Of a stretch of DNA of 18,935 nt, positions 1-8,129 are shown in pieces (the stretch's first letter is position 1; every line of letters begins with the position of its first letter). The stretch covers positions 1-18,935 of the forward strand of contig DATEOK010000422.1 in assembly GCA_035274225.1 (NCBI GenBank), in the 5' to 3' direction. Origin of the DNA: Dongia_A sp035274225 (lineage in GTDB: Bacteria > Pseudomonadota > Alphaproteobacteria > Dongiales > Dongiaceae). The position numbers and the translations under genes are program-made. The notes below the pieces were generated by a model that did not search any database, was not told where the DNA came from, and saw nothing but the letters and a program-made list of their open reading frames with translations.

Positions 1-1
1 A

Positions 2-1546
2 GACGCCCTGCTACGGAATCCGTCCGAGATCGTGAATGGGCATATTCAAGGTGGCGCGTTCGCGATTTTTGGCAACGCGTCGCTAACCTCGCTGAACCTG
101 AATGCCCTGCAGGGCAGCCAGGGCTTCAAGATCACGACGACGGCGGCACTCGGCAAATCCCTGGATTCGATCGCGACCGTCTCCGATTTCAATGGCGATG
201 GTTATGACGATTTCCTGATCGGAGCGCCCACCTATGGGACGTCGGGGCAAGCATACCTAGTCTTGGGTCGGGCCTCGGCCCCGGGCGGTTCCATCGCCCT
301 CGCCCCGGGCAGCGGTGTATTCGCCATAACCGGCAAGAGCATCGCTTCCTTCGGACAAGACGTTGCCGACGCTGGTGATCTGAATGGAGACGGATACAAC
401 GACATAATCATCAGCGGTTCCGGACAGGCGGAGATCATCTACGGTCGCAAGGGCGCAACCATGCCAAGCCTGCTCAATGGAGCGAACGCGATCGCTATTG
501 GCGGGCCATTCGCCGCGTCACAATCCGTCGGCGACCTGAACGGTGATGGCTACGATGATCTCGTTCTGCAATTCAACGGCTATTCGGACATCTATTTCGG
601 GACGGCGGCAAAGTTCGATAGTAATTCGTTCGGATTTGTGAACGGAACGAATGCGTTCAGGATTACCGACAAAGCGTCCTTCGCTGGCGACATCAATGCG
701 GATGGCTACGACGACCTGATCGTCACCAGCTACGATCCCAGCGCCGGCTATGCCGCCGCCATCATCTACGGCCATGCGGGCGGGTCGCAGTGGGTCGTTG
801 TGACCACCCAGCTCAACTCGAACCAGGCCCTCTTGCTGGAACGCGACGATCCGAACGCGATCACCTCACTGATCGAGGCTGCCGGAGACACCAATGGCGA
901 CGGCTTCGACGACATCCTGATCGGCACATTCGTCCCCGGAGAGTCTCAGCAGCTCTACCACGTCCAAGGCGCAGATTTCCGAGACGAGATCGATTCCCTC
1001 GGCACCTCGGGCGCCGACAGCTTGGTGGGGTCCGCAACAGCCGACCGGATCGTCGCTGCGCAGGGAAACGACACAGTCCTCGGCGGCGGTGGCGCGGACG
1101 TGATCAACGCCGGCCAAGGCAATGACGAACTCCATGTCGGCGACAACAAGTTTTTCCGGATTGATGGCGGTGCCGGCATAGATACCTTGCATCTTGATTA
1201 TGCGGGCGCCATCGATCTCGCAAACCTGGACGGTAACAAGGCAATATCCGATCGCGGCCGGATTTCGAATGTCGAAATTCTCGACGTCGCCAACGGCTTC
1301 GCAAACAACCTGACCCTGCACTTGGCCGATGTGCTGGACCTCGATGTGACCATCGCAAATGTCGGCGGCAAGGCAACGCTCGACAATGTTTTGCGAATTG
1401 ACGGCGAAGCCGGCGACACCCTGCACATGTTCAGGGCCGACGGGTGGGGGGCCGCAAGTCTTACATCGCTCGCCGGTTACGCAGTCTATAGCTATCAGGC
1501 CGTCAAGATCGCAGTCGATACGGATATCGCGGTCTCCTTGAGCTAG
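2..1546 (+). CDS. FG-GAP repeat / RTX-like calcium-binding protein (5' truncated)
   Basis: The reading frame is open to the left edge, so the N-terminus lies outside the window; a GTG at base 32 is only an internal codon. Numbering from that GTG, five FG-GAP (integrin-alpha-like) calcium loops of the form D-x-N-x-D-G-x-x-D are visible near residues 52-60, 116-124, 168-176, 220-228 (D-I-N-A-D-G-Y-D-D) and 286-294, each followed by a hydrophobic strand such as FLIG or DILIG. Residues about 324-385 hold glycine/aspartate-rich RTX-like nonapeptide repeats (GNDTVLGGGGAD, GQGNDEL). The last 120 residues are an unrepeated C-terminal region. Proteins built this way are usually exported, often by type I secretion, and fold as calcium-bound beta-propeller plus beta-roll at the surface or outside the cell. 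That fits the surface-glycan genes nearby, but export is inferred: no transporter is in the window. Its codon use looks less GC-biased than that of its neighbours. Confidence 0.88.
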   Translation, partial: DALLRNPSEIVNGHIQGGAFAIFGNASLTSLNLNALQGSQGFKITTTAALGKSLDSIATVSDFNGDGYDDFLIGAPTYGTSGQAYLVLGRASAPGGSIALAPGSGVFAITGKSIASFGQDVADAGDLNGDGYNDIIISGSGQAEIIYGRKGATMPSLLNGANAIAIGGPFAASQSVGDLNGDGYDDLVLQFNGYSDIYFGTAAKFDSNSFGFVNGTNAFRITDKASFAGDINADGYDDLIVTSYDPSAGYAAAIIYGHAGGSQWVVVTTQLNSNQALLLERDDPNAITSLIEAAGDTNGDGFDDILIGTFVPGESQQLYHVQGADFRDEIDSLGTSGADSLVGSATADRIVAAQGNDTVLGGGGADVINAGQGNDELHVGDNKFFRIDGGAGIDTLHLDYAGAIDLANLDGNKAISDRGRISNVEILDVANGFANNLTLHLADVLDLDVTIANVGGKATLDNVLRIDGEAGDTLHMFRADGWGAASLTSLAGYAVYSYQAVKIAVDTDIAVSLS

Positions 1547-1636
1547 GAGGTGGCCCCCCTTGCTCATCGGCGTCGAGGCACGCTATCACTTTGCTTGATG
1601 TTAGCCCAAGCATCCCACTCATGCTTGATCTGGTAA
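1545..1636 (+). other. Orphan strong Shine-Dalgarno with two tiny coupled ORFs
   Basis: AGGAGGTGG begins inside the stop codon of the FG-GAP gene and is the best ribosome-binding sequence in this half of the window. No normal start follows it at working distance. A TTG at 1560 lies 9 bases beyond AGGAGG and opens a 12-codon frame ending with TGA at 1596-1598. An ATG at 1598 overlaps that stop (TGATG) and opens another 12-codon frame ending at 1636, which crosses the preferred amine-oxidase start at 1621. This could be a leader that couples translation into the oxidase, or chance. I see no amino-acid bias that would suggest attenuation. Confidence 0.25.
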
Positions 1637-2859
1637 TCATCGGTGCCGGTGCCGCCGGCATCGGCGCATCGCGCGCCGCTGCAAAAGCCGGCCTTACCCA
1701 TCAGATCATCGAAGCCGCGCACCGCATTGGCGGCCGCGCCTATACCGAGAACCTTGCGCCAGGCGTGCCGTTCGACCTCGGCTGCCACTGGCTGCACACA
1801 TCCGACATCAATCCCCTGGTGCCCGAGGCCGACCGTCTCGGCATTGCAATCGACCGCGACTTCGCCTTCTCCGCCCATCTGTGGCTGAACGGGCGACACG
1901 CCACGCCCGCCGAAACCAATGCCTATGGAGCGTATTTCGACTGGGCCGAAAGCGGCACCGGTCTCGCGCTGCCTCCGGGCGAGGACCGGGACGTGCTGTC
2001 GCTGCTCGACACCAACAGCCCCTTCTTCGCGCCCTACGCTCACGTCTTTTCCGTCATCCACGCCGCCGATCCCGACCAGGTCTCCGTGCAGGACGTGGTG
2101 ACCCAGGTCGCGAACGGCGGCGATTGGCCGGTGCGCGATGGCCTCGGCCGCATGATGCAGCGGCTCGGCGCCGGCATACCCGTCTCGCTGAACACCGTGG
2201 CGCAGGAAGTCGATTGCTCGCCGCGCGACCACGTTGTCGTGCGCACCAATAAGGGCCCCCTGACCGCTCGGGCCGTGCTCATCACCGTCTCTATCGGCAT
2301 CCTGCAATCGGGCCTCATCCGCTTCCGGCCCACATTGCCCGCTGCGACGCAGGCTGCCATCGACGGCTTCTCCCCCGGCGTTGCCAACCGGGTGGCGCTC
2401 TATTTCGACCGCGATGTCTTCGGCGACGCGCCCAGCAACATGACGATCGTCGACGGCGACGCCGAGCCCCTCGCCATCCACATCCCGACCTTCGGCTTCC
2501 ACTACGTGGTCGGCCAGACCGGCGGCCGCTTCGCCAGCCACCTGACCCGCGCCGGGCAGAAGGCCGCCACCGACTACGTGATGGACCGGGTCTCGGCGGT
2601 GTTCGGCGCCGGCATCCGCAAGCACTTCGTCCGCTCCATCGTCTCCGCCTGGGATACCGATCCCTGGGTCCTGGGTGCCTATGCCTCGGTGAAGCCTGGT
2701 CATTTTGGCGCCCGCCAGGCGCTGGCGCAGCCGGTCGATGGCCGCCTGTTCTTCGCCGGGGAGGCCGTCGGCATGCCGATGGTGGCCACCTGCGGCGGTG
2801 CCTATTGGAGCGGCACCCGGGCCATCGGCAACATCGCCGCGGCCCTTCAGCCCGCCTAG
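1621..2859 (+). CDS. Flavin-containing amine oxidase (FAD-dependent monoamine/polyamine oxidase family)
   Basis: About 412 residues, the usual length for soluble bacterial flavin amine oxidases. The N-terminus is a classic FAD Rossmann fold: GAGAAG at residues 8-13, the ribose-binding acid E31 at the end of strand 2, then RIGGRAYT (about 35-42), the family's RxGGR motif. The C-terminus carries the second FAD motif, LFFAGEAVGMP (about 377-387), followed by a GGAYWSGTRAI helix. Family members oxidise an amine to an imine, which hydrolyses to aldehyde plus ammonia while O2 becomes H2O2; some relatives are protoporphyrinogen oxidases or desaturases, so the substrate is unknown. No signal peptide is visible, so it is probably cytoplasmic. 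I chose ATG 1621 because it places the Rossmann strand at residue 3; a TTG at 1591 would add ten residues. Neither start has a clear ribosome-binding site. It lies 111 bases upstream of a ThDP enzyme on the same strand. Confidence 0.9.
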   Translation: MLDLVIIGAGAAGIGASRAAAKAGLTHQIIEAAHRIGGRAYTENLAPGVPFDLGCHWLHTSDINPLVPEADRLGIAIDRDFAFSAHLWLNGRHATPAETNAYGAYFDWAESGTGLALPPGEDRDVLSLLDTNSPFFAPYAHVFSVIHAADPDQVSVQDVVTQVANGGDWPVRDGLGRMMQRLGAGIPVSLNTVAQEVDCSPRDHVVVRTNKGPLTARAVLITVSIGILQSGLIRFRPTLPAATQAAIDGFSPGVANRVALYFDRDVFGDAPSNMTIVDGDAEPLAIHIPTFGFHYVVGQTGGRFASHLTRAGQKAATDYVMDRVSAVFGAGIRKHFVRSIVSAWDTDPWVLGAYASVKPGHFGARQALAQPVDGRLFFAGEAVGMPMVATCGGAYWSGTRAIGNIAAALQPA

Positions 2860-2970
2860 CCGGTCCGCCGTCCATTTGCCGGACGATTCGGCCATTCGGG
2901 CGGGCCCGGCTTCCTTGCCGCCGCTGCCCCGCTCGGCTATGTCACTGCCAGTTCCCGCAAAGGATCCTCC
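2860..2970 (+). other. Intergenic spacer with weak hairpin and RBS
   Basis: The 111-base gap between the amine oxidase and the ThDP enzyme contains a short inverted repeat at 2869-2885 (CGTCC, 7-base loop, GGACG), without a T-run, so it is not a convincing terminator. Just before the next gene, AAAGGA lies about 6 bases upstream of ATG 2971 and supports that start. I see no clear promoter, so co-transcription with the oxidase is possible but unproven. Confidence 0.4.
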
Positions 2971-4659
2971 ATGGCGAACTCCAGCAATCTGCGCACCGGC
3001 GGCCAGGTCCTCATCGACCAGCTGAAGATCCACGGCGTCGACACCGCCTTCTGTGTTCCCGGCGAAAGCTACCTCGCGGCCCTCGATGCCCTGCACGATG
3101 CACCCGAGATCAAGCTGGTCGTCTGCCGCCAGGAAGGCGGCGCCGCCTACATGGCCGAGGCGTACGGCAAGCTGACCGGCCGCCCCGGAATCTGCTTCGT
3201 CACCCGCGGCCCCGGCGCGACCAACGCATCGATCGGCGTCCACACCGCCTTCCAGGATTCGACGCCGATGATCCTGTTCATCGGCCAGGTGGCGCGCGAC
3301 CAGGTGGAGCGCGAGGCGTTCCAGGAGATCGACTTCCGCCGCATGTACGGCCCGATGACCAAGTGGGTCGCCGAGATCGACGATGCTGCCCGCATTCCCG
3401 AATATGTCAGCCAGGCCTTCCACCGCGCGGTCAACGGCCGCCCCGGCCCGGTTGTGCTCGCCCTGCCCGAGGACATGCTGACCGACCGCGTCGACGTCGC
3501 GGATGCCGGCCGCTACAAACCGGTCCAGCCCTCGCCCAGCGCCGCCCAGATGCACGATCTGCGCGACCGGCTGGACGAAGCGAAGCGGCCGCTCATGATC
3601 CTGGGCGGCGGCGGCTGGTCGGCCGAAGCCGTGGCGGACATCCGCGCTTTCGCCGAGGCGGCCAACCTGCCGGTCGGCTGCTCGTTCCGCTGCCAGGACC
3701 TGTTCGACAACAGCCACCAGAACTACGCCGGCGACGTCGGCATCGGCATCAATCCCAAGCTGGCGGAGCGCGTGAAGAACGCCGACCTGCTGATCGTCGT
3801 CGGCGCCCGCCTCGGCGAGATGACGACGTCCGGCTACACGCTGCTCAACATCCCGGTCCCCAAGCAGAAGCTGGTGCACGTCCATCCCGGCGCCGAGGAG
3901 CTCGGCCGCGTCTATCAGGCCGTGCTGCCGATCAATGCCGGCGTGGCCGAGTTCGCCGCCATGGCGAAGGCGCTTGGCCCGGTGCCAACGCGCCCCTGGG
4001 ACAGCGAGACCAAGACCGCGCATGCCGACTATCTTGAATGGTCGACGCCGCCCAAAGTCGAAGGCCCGATTCAGATGGGCGAGATCGTGGATTGGCTGGA
4101 GCAGCGCCTGCCGGCCGACGCCATCCTCACCAACGGCGCCGGCAACTACTCAACCTGGATCCATCGCTTTCACCGCTATCGCCGGTTCCGCACCCAGCTC
4201 GCGCCGACCAACGGTTCGATGGGCTATGGCGTGCCCGCCGCCGTCGCCGCCAAGGTGACCGCGCCCACCCGCATGGTGGTCTCGTTCAACGGCGACGGCT
4301 GCTACATGATGAACGGCCAGGAGCTGGCGACCGCGATGCAGTACAACGCCGCGGTGATCTTCGTTGTCGTGAACAACAGCAGCTACGGCACCATCCGCAT
4401 GCATCAGGAGCGCGCCTACCCAAGCCGAGTTTCCGGCACGGATCTGGTCAATCCGGATTTCGTCGCCCTCGCCCGAGCCTACGGCGCTCATGGCGAACTG
4501 GTGGAGCAGACCGCCGACTTTGCTCCCGCGTTCGAGCGTTCGGCCAAGGCCGGCAAGCCCGCATTGATCGAGATCCGGCTGAGTGTCGAGGTGATCACGC
4601 CGCGTCAGACGCTGTCGCAGATCCGCGCCGCGGCGCTGTCGTCCAGGTCTCGCTCTTGA
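2971..4659 (+). CDS. Thiamine-diphosphate-dependent enzyme, IlvB-like superfamily (not a canonical acetolactate synthase)
   Basis: 562 residues with the full three-domain order of the family: N-terminal ThDP pyrimidine domain (about 5-175) with the activating glutamate E55 in CRQEGGAAYMAEAYGK, a central domain (about 195-330), and a C-terminal pyrophosphate domain (about 385-540) with the Mg/ThDP motif G441-D-G through N468-N469. Such enzymes decarboxylate 2-oxo acids or ligate aldehydes and oxo acids through a ThDP carbanion. After NN the sequence is SSYGTIRMHQERAYPSR and lacks the L-G-M-V-x-Q-W segment typical of acetohydroxyacid synthase. No regulatory small subunit (IlvN) lies nearby, so an ilvB label would overreach. 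A clear AAAGGA ribosome-binding site supports the start. Its stop overlaps the start of the next small gene. The flanking amine oxidase suggests a substrate made from an amine-derived aldehyde or oxo acid, which is inference. Superfamily certain; reaction unknown. Confidence 0.9.
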   Translation: MANSSNLRTGGQVLIDQLKIHGVDTAFCVPGESYLAALDALHDAPEIKLVVCRQEGGAAYMAEAYGKLTGRPGICFVTRGPGATNASIGVHTAFQDSTPMILFIGQVARDQVEREAFQEIDFRRMYGPMTKWVAEIDDAARIPEYVSQAFHRAVNGRPGPVVLALPEDMLTDRVDVADAGRYKPVQPSPSAAQMHDLRDRLDEAKRPLMILGGGGWSAEAVADIRAFAEAANLPVGCSFRCQDLFDNSHQNYAGDVGIGINPKLAERVKNADLLIVVGARLGEMTTSGYTLLNIPVPKQKLVHVHPGAEELGRVYQAVLPINAGVAEFAAMAKALGPVPTRPWDSETKTAHADYLEWSTPPKVEGPIQMGEIVDWLEQRLPADAILTNGAGNYSTWIHRFHRYRRFRTQLAPTNGSMGYGVPAAVAAKVTAPTRMVVSFNGDGCYMMNGQELATAMQYNAAVIFVVVNNSSYGTIRMHQERAYPSRVSGTDLVNPDFVALARAYGAHGELVEQTADFAPAFERSAKAGKPALIEIRLSVEVITPRQTLSQIRAAALSSRSRS

Positions 4660-4997
4660 CCGCAGACGGACGCCTGTCGACCGAGCTGTGGGTGCAGGCT
4701 CACCTGCGCCGCTGCAACGCCGAGGGCCAGTTCGCCGCCGTCCTGCGCAAGGGCGATCTATGGGGCGGCGCCGTCGTCGTGAAGCTCAACCTGCTCGATG
4801 GCACCTTCAAGGTACTGACCCAGACCAGAGACATGGATGGCCGCGTCGCATGGATGGCCGCGCAGCAAGGCGCCCTGCTCGCCGAAGCCGACGCGACCAG
4901 CTATATCGAGCGCCAGCTCAAGCGCGATCCCGACCTGTGGGTGATCGAGGTCGAGGACAAGCAGGGGCGCAATCCATTCGAGGGAAAAGTGCTTTGA
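4656..4997 (+). CDS. DUF1491-like small protein, TTG start overlapping the upstream stop
   Basis: A 113-residue protein read from TTG at 4656, which overlaps the TGA of the ThDP gene (TTGA), so its translation is probably coupled. No ATG or GTG in this frame keeps the conserved LSTELWVQAHLRRC segment, which is why I chose TTG; only a weak CAGG lies upstream. The sequence has an N-terminal W-x-x-A-x-L-R-R-C stretch, a middle strand GAVVVKLNLLDGTF and a C-terminal RDPDLWVIEVEDKQGRNPF, all features I associate with DUF1491, a small alphaproteobacterial family of unknown function. No signal peptide, membrane segment or metal-binding cluster is visible. Coupling with a ThDP enzyme could mean a functional link or simply an old operon. 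The family call is from memory of the motif and is moderately firm; function unknown. Confidence 0.75.
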   Translation: MTADGRLSTELWVQAHLRRCNAEGQFAAVLRKGDLWGGAVVVKLNLLDGTFKVLTQTRDMDGRVAWMAAQQGALLAEADATSYIERQLKRDPDLWVIEVEDKQGRNPFEGKVL

Positions 4998-5021
4998 CCC
5001 AGTGCGGCCCAACAATCCCGA

Positions 5022-8000
5022 ATGAGTAGGTTCTTGTCCGGTTTGCGGGCTCGCCTTCCCGCGTGGCTTCGACCGCGCAGCTCCCGTGCCGCGCGCATTC
5101 TCCGTGCGTCGGGCCTGTTCGATCCGGCCTGGTATCTCGAAGCCTATCCCGACGTCGCTGCGCGCAAGGTCGATCCCCTGGAGCACTACATCCGGCATGG
5201 CGCGCGCGAAGGGCGCGATCCCAACCGCCTGTTCAGCTCGAGCTGGTATCTCGCCAACAACCCGGACGTCACGGAATCCGGGCTCAATCCTCTCGCGCAT
5301 TTTGTGCTGCGGGGCGCCAAGGAAGGGCGCAATCCCGGACCGTTGTTCGACACCAAATGGTATCTCGACGCGAACCCGGACGTTGCCAGTTCCGGCGTCA
5401 ACCCTCTGCTGCACTTCCTCCGCCACGGCGCGCGCGAGGGGCGTCGCCCCAACAGCAGGATCGAGTCCGGCATCGGATTTGCGCCTTCGGCGCAGGTCGC
5501 TTCGTCACATTCCAGGAACGCACTGCGCAAGACCTTCGACCAGGACGCGGCGCACAAGTTCATCGCGGCGGTCCGGTCAGCCGCCGGCCATCAAGCTTTG
5601 ATGAGGGACCGGCCGCTGATTTCGATCATCTTGCCGACGCGCGACCGCGCCGCGCTGCTGCCTGCTGCAATTGCGAGTATCCAAGCCCAGAGCTACGATC
5701 ACTGGGAGCTTCTGGTCGTCGACGACGGCAGTCGCGATGCCACGCTGGCGGTCGTCACCGGTTATCTCAAAGATCCGCGCATCCGCCTGCTGCAGTCCGG
5801 CGGCAAAGGCGTGGCCGCCGCGCGCAACACCGCGATGGCGCAGGCGGAGGGACAGCTCTTCGCTTATCTGGACAGCGACAATAGCTGGCAGCCGGAGTTC
5901 CTGGAGATCTCGACGTCCCACTTGCTCGAGCGCAATCTCGACCTGGTCTATTCCGCGCTGGAGACGAATGACGGCTGGCGCACCCGCTATGTCGGTGCCG
6001 ACTTCGACTATACCGATCTCAGCCATCGCAATTTCATCGACATCAACGTGATGCTTCACCGCCGCACGCTGTATGACCGGCGCGGCGGCTGCGACGAGAC
6101 CCTGAAGCGCATGTCCGATTGGGACCTCGTGCTCCGGTATGCAAGAGAGTCGCGCGTCGGCTACGCACCGTTCATCGGCTGCGTGTACGACGGACGCCTC
6201 ACGCGCGCTGACCGCATCACGGTCTCGGAGCCGGTGAGCTGGACCTACATCGTGCTCGGCAAGCATCATCTGGATTGGGCCACACTGGAATCGAGCGCGA
6301 GCGCACGCGACCAGGATCTGGTTTCGATCGTGATTCCGGTACACGGCCAGCCGGAGCTCACCGCAGCATGCCTGGCGTCGCTCTATGAGGCCGACGCGGG
6401 CTGCAAGTTCGAGCTTATCCTAGTCGACAATGGCAGCGATCCCGCAACGTCGGCACTGCTCGACCAATGCGTCGCGGTCCGACCGAATGCGCGGTTGGTG
6501 CGCAACTGGGAGAACCTGAACTTTGCGCTCGGCTGCAACTTCGGTTTTGCCGCAAGCAGGGGCAGCATCGTCGTCTTCCTCAACAACGACACGCGCGTGC
6601 AAGCCGGATGGCTGCGCGCGTTGGTCTCTCCTTTGGCAGACGCCGCGATCGGCGCTGTACAGCCCAAGCTGCTCTTTCCGGACGGCACCATTCAGACCTT
6701 CGGCACTGTGGTTGGTGAGCGGAGCAACGTCCCATACGAACTCTACCGCGGGCTCCCCGGCGATGCGCCGCATCTCGCCAAGCCGCGTACGTTGGCGATG
6801 ATCAGCGGCGCCTGTCTCGGGATCCGTGCCGAGGATTTCGCCGCGCTGCACGGCTTCGATCCGATTTTCATCAATGGCCAGGAGGACAACGACCTGTGTC
6901 TTCGCTTGAGGGCGCAACTCAGCAAGACGTGCCGGGTCGAGCCCTCCTCCGTCGTCATCCATCACGAAGGCGGCACGCCTGGTCGTGGCCGCTTCTCCTA
7001 CAGCAACCGCCAGGCATTCGTCGAACGCTGGAAACATCGCCTGGTCGCGGACGACACGGCGATCTATCGCGAGGACGGCTACGCGGCGGACTACGATTTG
7101 CCGGACGTTCCAGAGTGGGAACCGGCTGGACTGGCGGCGTTCCGACCCGTGTTGCGGCGCGTTACCTCACCCCTTCCCGCTCAGGCGCTCGAATCCCGCA
7201 ACCCATCCTTCGCGATCAAGATCGCCTGCCCGAGCGAAGCCGTACGGGACGAGTGGGGTGACTACCACTTCGCCCGCAGTCTCTCGCACGCGCTGATGCG
7301 CCTTGGCTGCCGCAGCAGGATCGACGTTCTACGCGCATGGAATGAGCCGGATCCAGAATGCGAGATCGATCTGGTGCTTCGCGGCCTCGAGCGCTATGTG
7401 CCGAAGACCGGCCGCCCCTCGATCCTGTGGGTGATCAGCCATCCCGACCTGGTCGAGGCCGCCGAACTTGCCGCCCATAACAAGGTCTTCGTCGCGTCTC
7501 ATCGCCTTGCCGGCCATTGGTCCAGCAGTCTCGGCATCGCCGCCGAGGCGCTTCTGCAATGCACCGACCGCAACCTGTTCTTCGCCGATCCGGGGGATGC
7601 AGCGCGGAATCACGATGTCCTCTTCATCGGCAATTCGCGCAATGTCTACCGTCCTGCGGTGCGTGCTGCGATCGAGGCGGGCGTGGAACCGGTCATCTAC
7701 GGCTCGCGGTGGGAGCAGCTGATCGATCCGCGCTACATCAAGGGGTCGATCATTCCGAACGCCGTTGTCGCCGACCTCTATCGCGAGGCCGGCGTGGTGC
7801 TGAACGATCACTGGCCCGACATGCAGCAGGCCGGCATCCTGTCCAATCGCGTGTTCGACGTGCTCGCCTGTGCCGCTCCCATCGTATCGGACGAGATCCC
7901 CGACCACCCCGATGGGTTCTCCGATCTGATCGCGGACTTCGGGCCGGGCCGGCCGATCCGTCAGTCAATCGAGCAAGCGTTGAACGAGAGCTCCGAGCGC

Positions 8001-8114
8001 CGCGCCCAACGGCGGGCCTTCGCGGAGGTCGTGCGGCGGGATCACAGCTTCGATAACCGTGCTGCCGTTATTCTGTCCGCGGCCCGGGCCTTGCTGGCAC
8101 GCCGCAATCAATAA
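5022..8114 (+). CDS. Very large multi-domain glycosyltransferase (3 repeats + 2 GT2 + GT-B-like domain)
   Basis: 1030 residues. Residues 33-67, 70-105 and 109-143 form three tandem repeats of about 36 residues with consensus WYL-x-x-N-P-D-V, then NPL-x-HF, then GAxEGRxP, known from large alphaproteobacterial glycosyltransferases. A first GT-A/GT2 domain begins near 199 (ISIILPTRDRA) with VVDDGS at 232-237, D284-S-D286 as the DxD motif, and a DWDL motif near 367. A second GT2 domain begins near 433 (VSIVIPVHGQ) with VDNGS around 470 and N521-N-D523 in place of DxD, as in rhamnosyltransferase-type enzymes. From about 730 to the end comes a GT-B-like domain with DYHFARSLSHALMRLG, DVLFIGNSRNVYRP (near 865) and YGSRWEQL. 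It could add two or three sugars to one glycan. No signal peptide or membrane helix, so it is probably cytoplasmic and acts on an activated lipid carrier. It starts 24 bases after the DUF1491-like gene, with no strong ribosome-binding site, and its stop is 15 bases from the convergent fusion gene. Confidence 0.92.
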   Translation: MSRFLSGLRARLPAWLRPRSSRAARILRASGLFDPAWYLEAYPDVAARKVDPLEHYIRHGAREGRDPNRLFSSSWYLANNPDVTESGLNPLAHFVLRGAKEGRNPGPLFDTKWYLDANPDVASSGVNPLLHFLRHGAREGRRPNSRIESGIGFAPSAQVASSHSRNALRKTFDQDAAHKFIAAVRSAAGHQALMRDRPLISIILPTRDRAALLPAAIASIQAQSYDHWELLVVDDGSRDATLAVVTGYLKDPRIRLLQSGGKGVAAARNTAMAQAEGQLFAYLDSDNSWQPEFLEISTSHLLERNLDLVYSALETNDGWRTRYVGADFDYTDLSHRNFIDINVMLHRRTLYDRRGGCDETLKRMSDWDLVLRYARESRVGYAPFIGCVYDGRLTRADRITVSEPVSWTYIVLGKHHLDWATLESSASARDQDLVSIVIPVHGQPELTAACLASLYEADAGCKFELILVDNGSDPATSALLDQCVAVRPNARLVRNWENLNFALGCNFGFAASRGSIVVFLNNDTRVQAGWLRALVSPLADAAIGAVQPKLLFPDGTIQTFGTVVGERSNVPYELYRGLPGDAPHLAKPRTLAMISGACLGIRAEDFAALHGFDPIFINGQEDNDLCLRLRAQLSKTCRVEPSSVVIHHEGGTPGRGRFSYSNRQAFVERWKHRLVADDTAIYREDGYAADYDLPDVPEWEPAGLAAFRPVLRRVTSPLPAQALESRNPSFAIKIACPSEAVRDEWGDYHFARSLSHALMRLGCRSRIDVLRAWNEPDPECEIDLVLRGLERYVPKTGRPSILWVISHPDLVEAAELAAHNKVFVASHRLAGHWSSSLGIAAEALLQCTDRNLFFADPGDAARNHDVLFIGNSRNVYRPAVRAAIEAGVEPVIYGSRWEQLIDPRYIKGSIIPNAVVADLYREAGVVLNDHWPDMQQAGILSNRVFDVLACAAPIVSDEIPDHPDGFSDLIADFGPGRPIRQSIEQALNESSERRAQRRAFAEVVRRDHSFDNRAAVILSAARALLARRNQ

Positions 8115-8129
8115 CCGGCAACGCTCGCA

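Noticed and set aside
1564..4023. An 819-codon open frame on the minus strand opposite the amine oxidase and ThDP genes
   Set aside because: It is a GC-rich antisense shadow: composition is dominated by Gly, Ala, Arg, Asp and Val, with no recognisable domain, while the plus strand encodes two clear enzymes with catalytic motifs.
2805..4037. A 410-codon plus-strand frame in another phase
   Set aside because: Extremely rich in Arg, Pro and Gly with no motif; it overlaps the ThDP gene, whose fold is unmistakable.
2971..4659. Naming the ThDP gene ilvB
   Set aside because: The acetohydroxyacid synthase substrate motif and a small-subunit gene are both missing.
8115..8129. A terminator between the convergent glycosyltransferase and fusion genes
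   Set aside because: The 15-base gap contains no inverted repeat or T-run.
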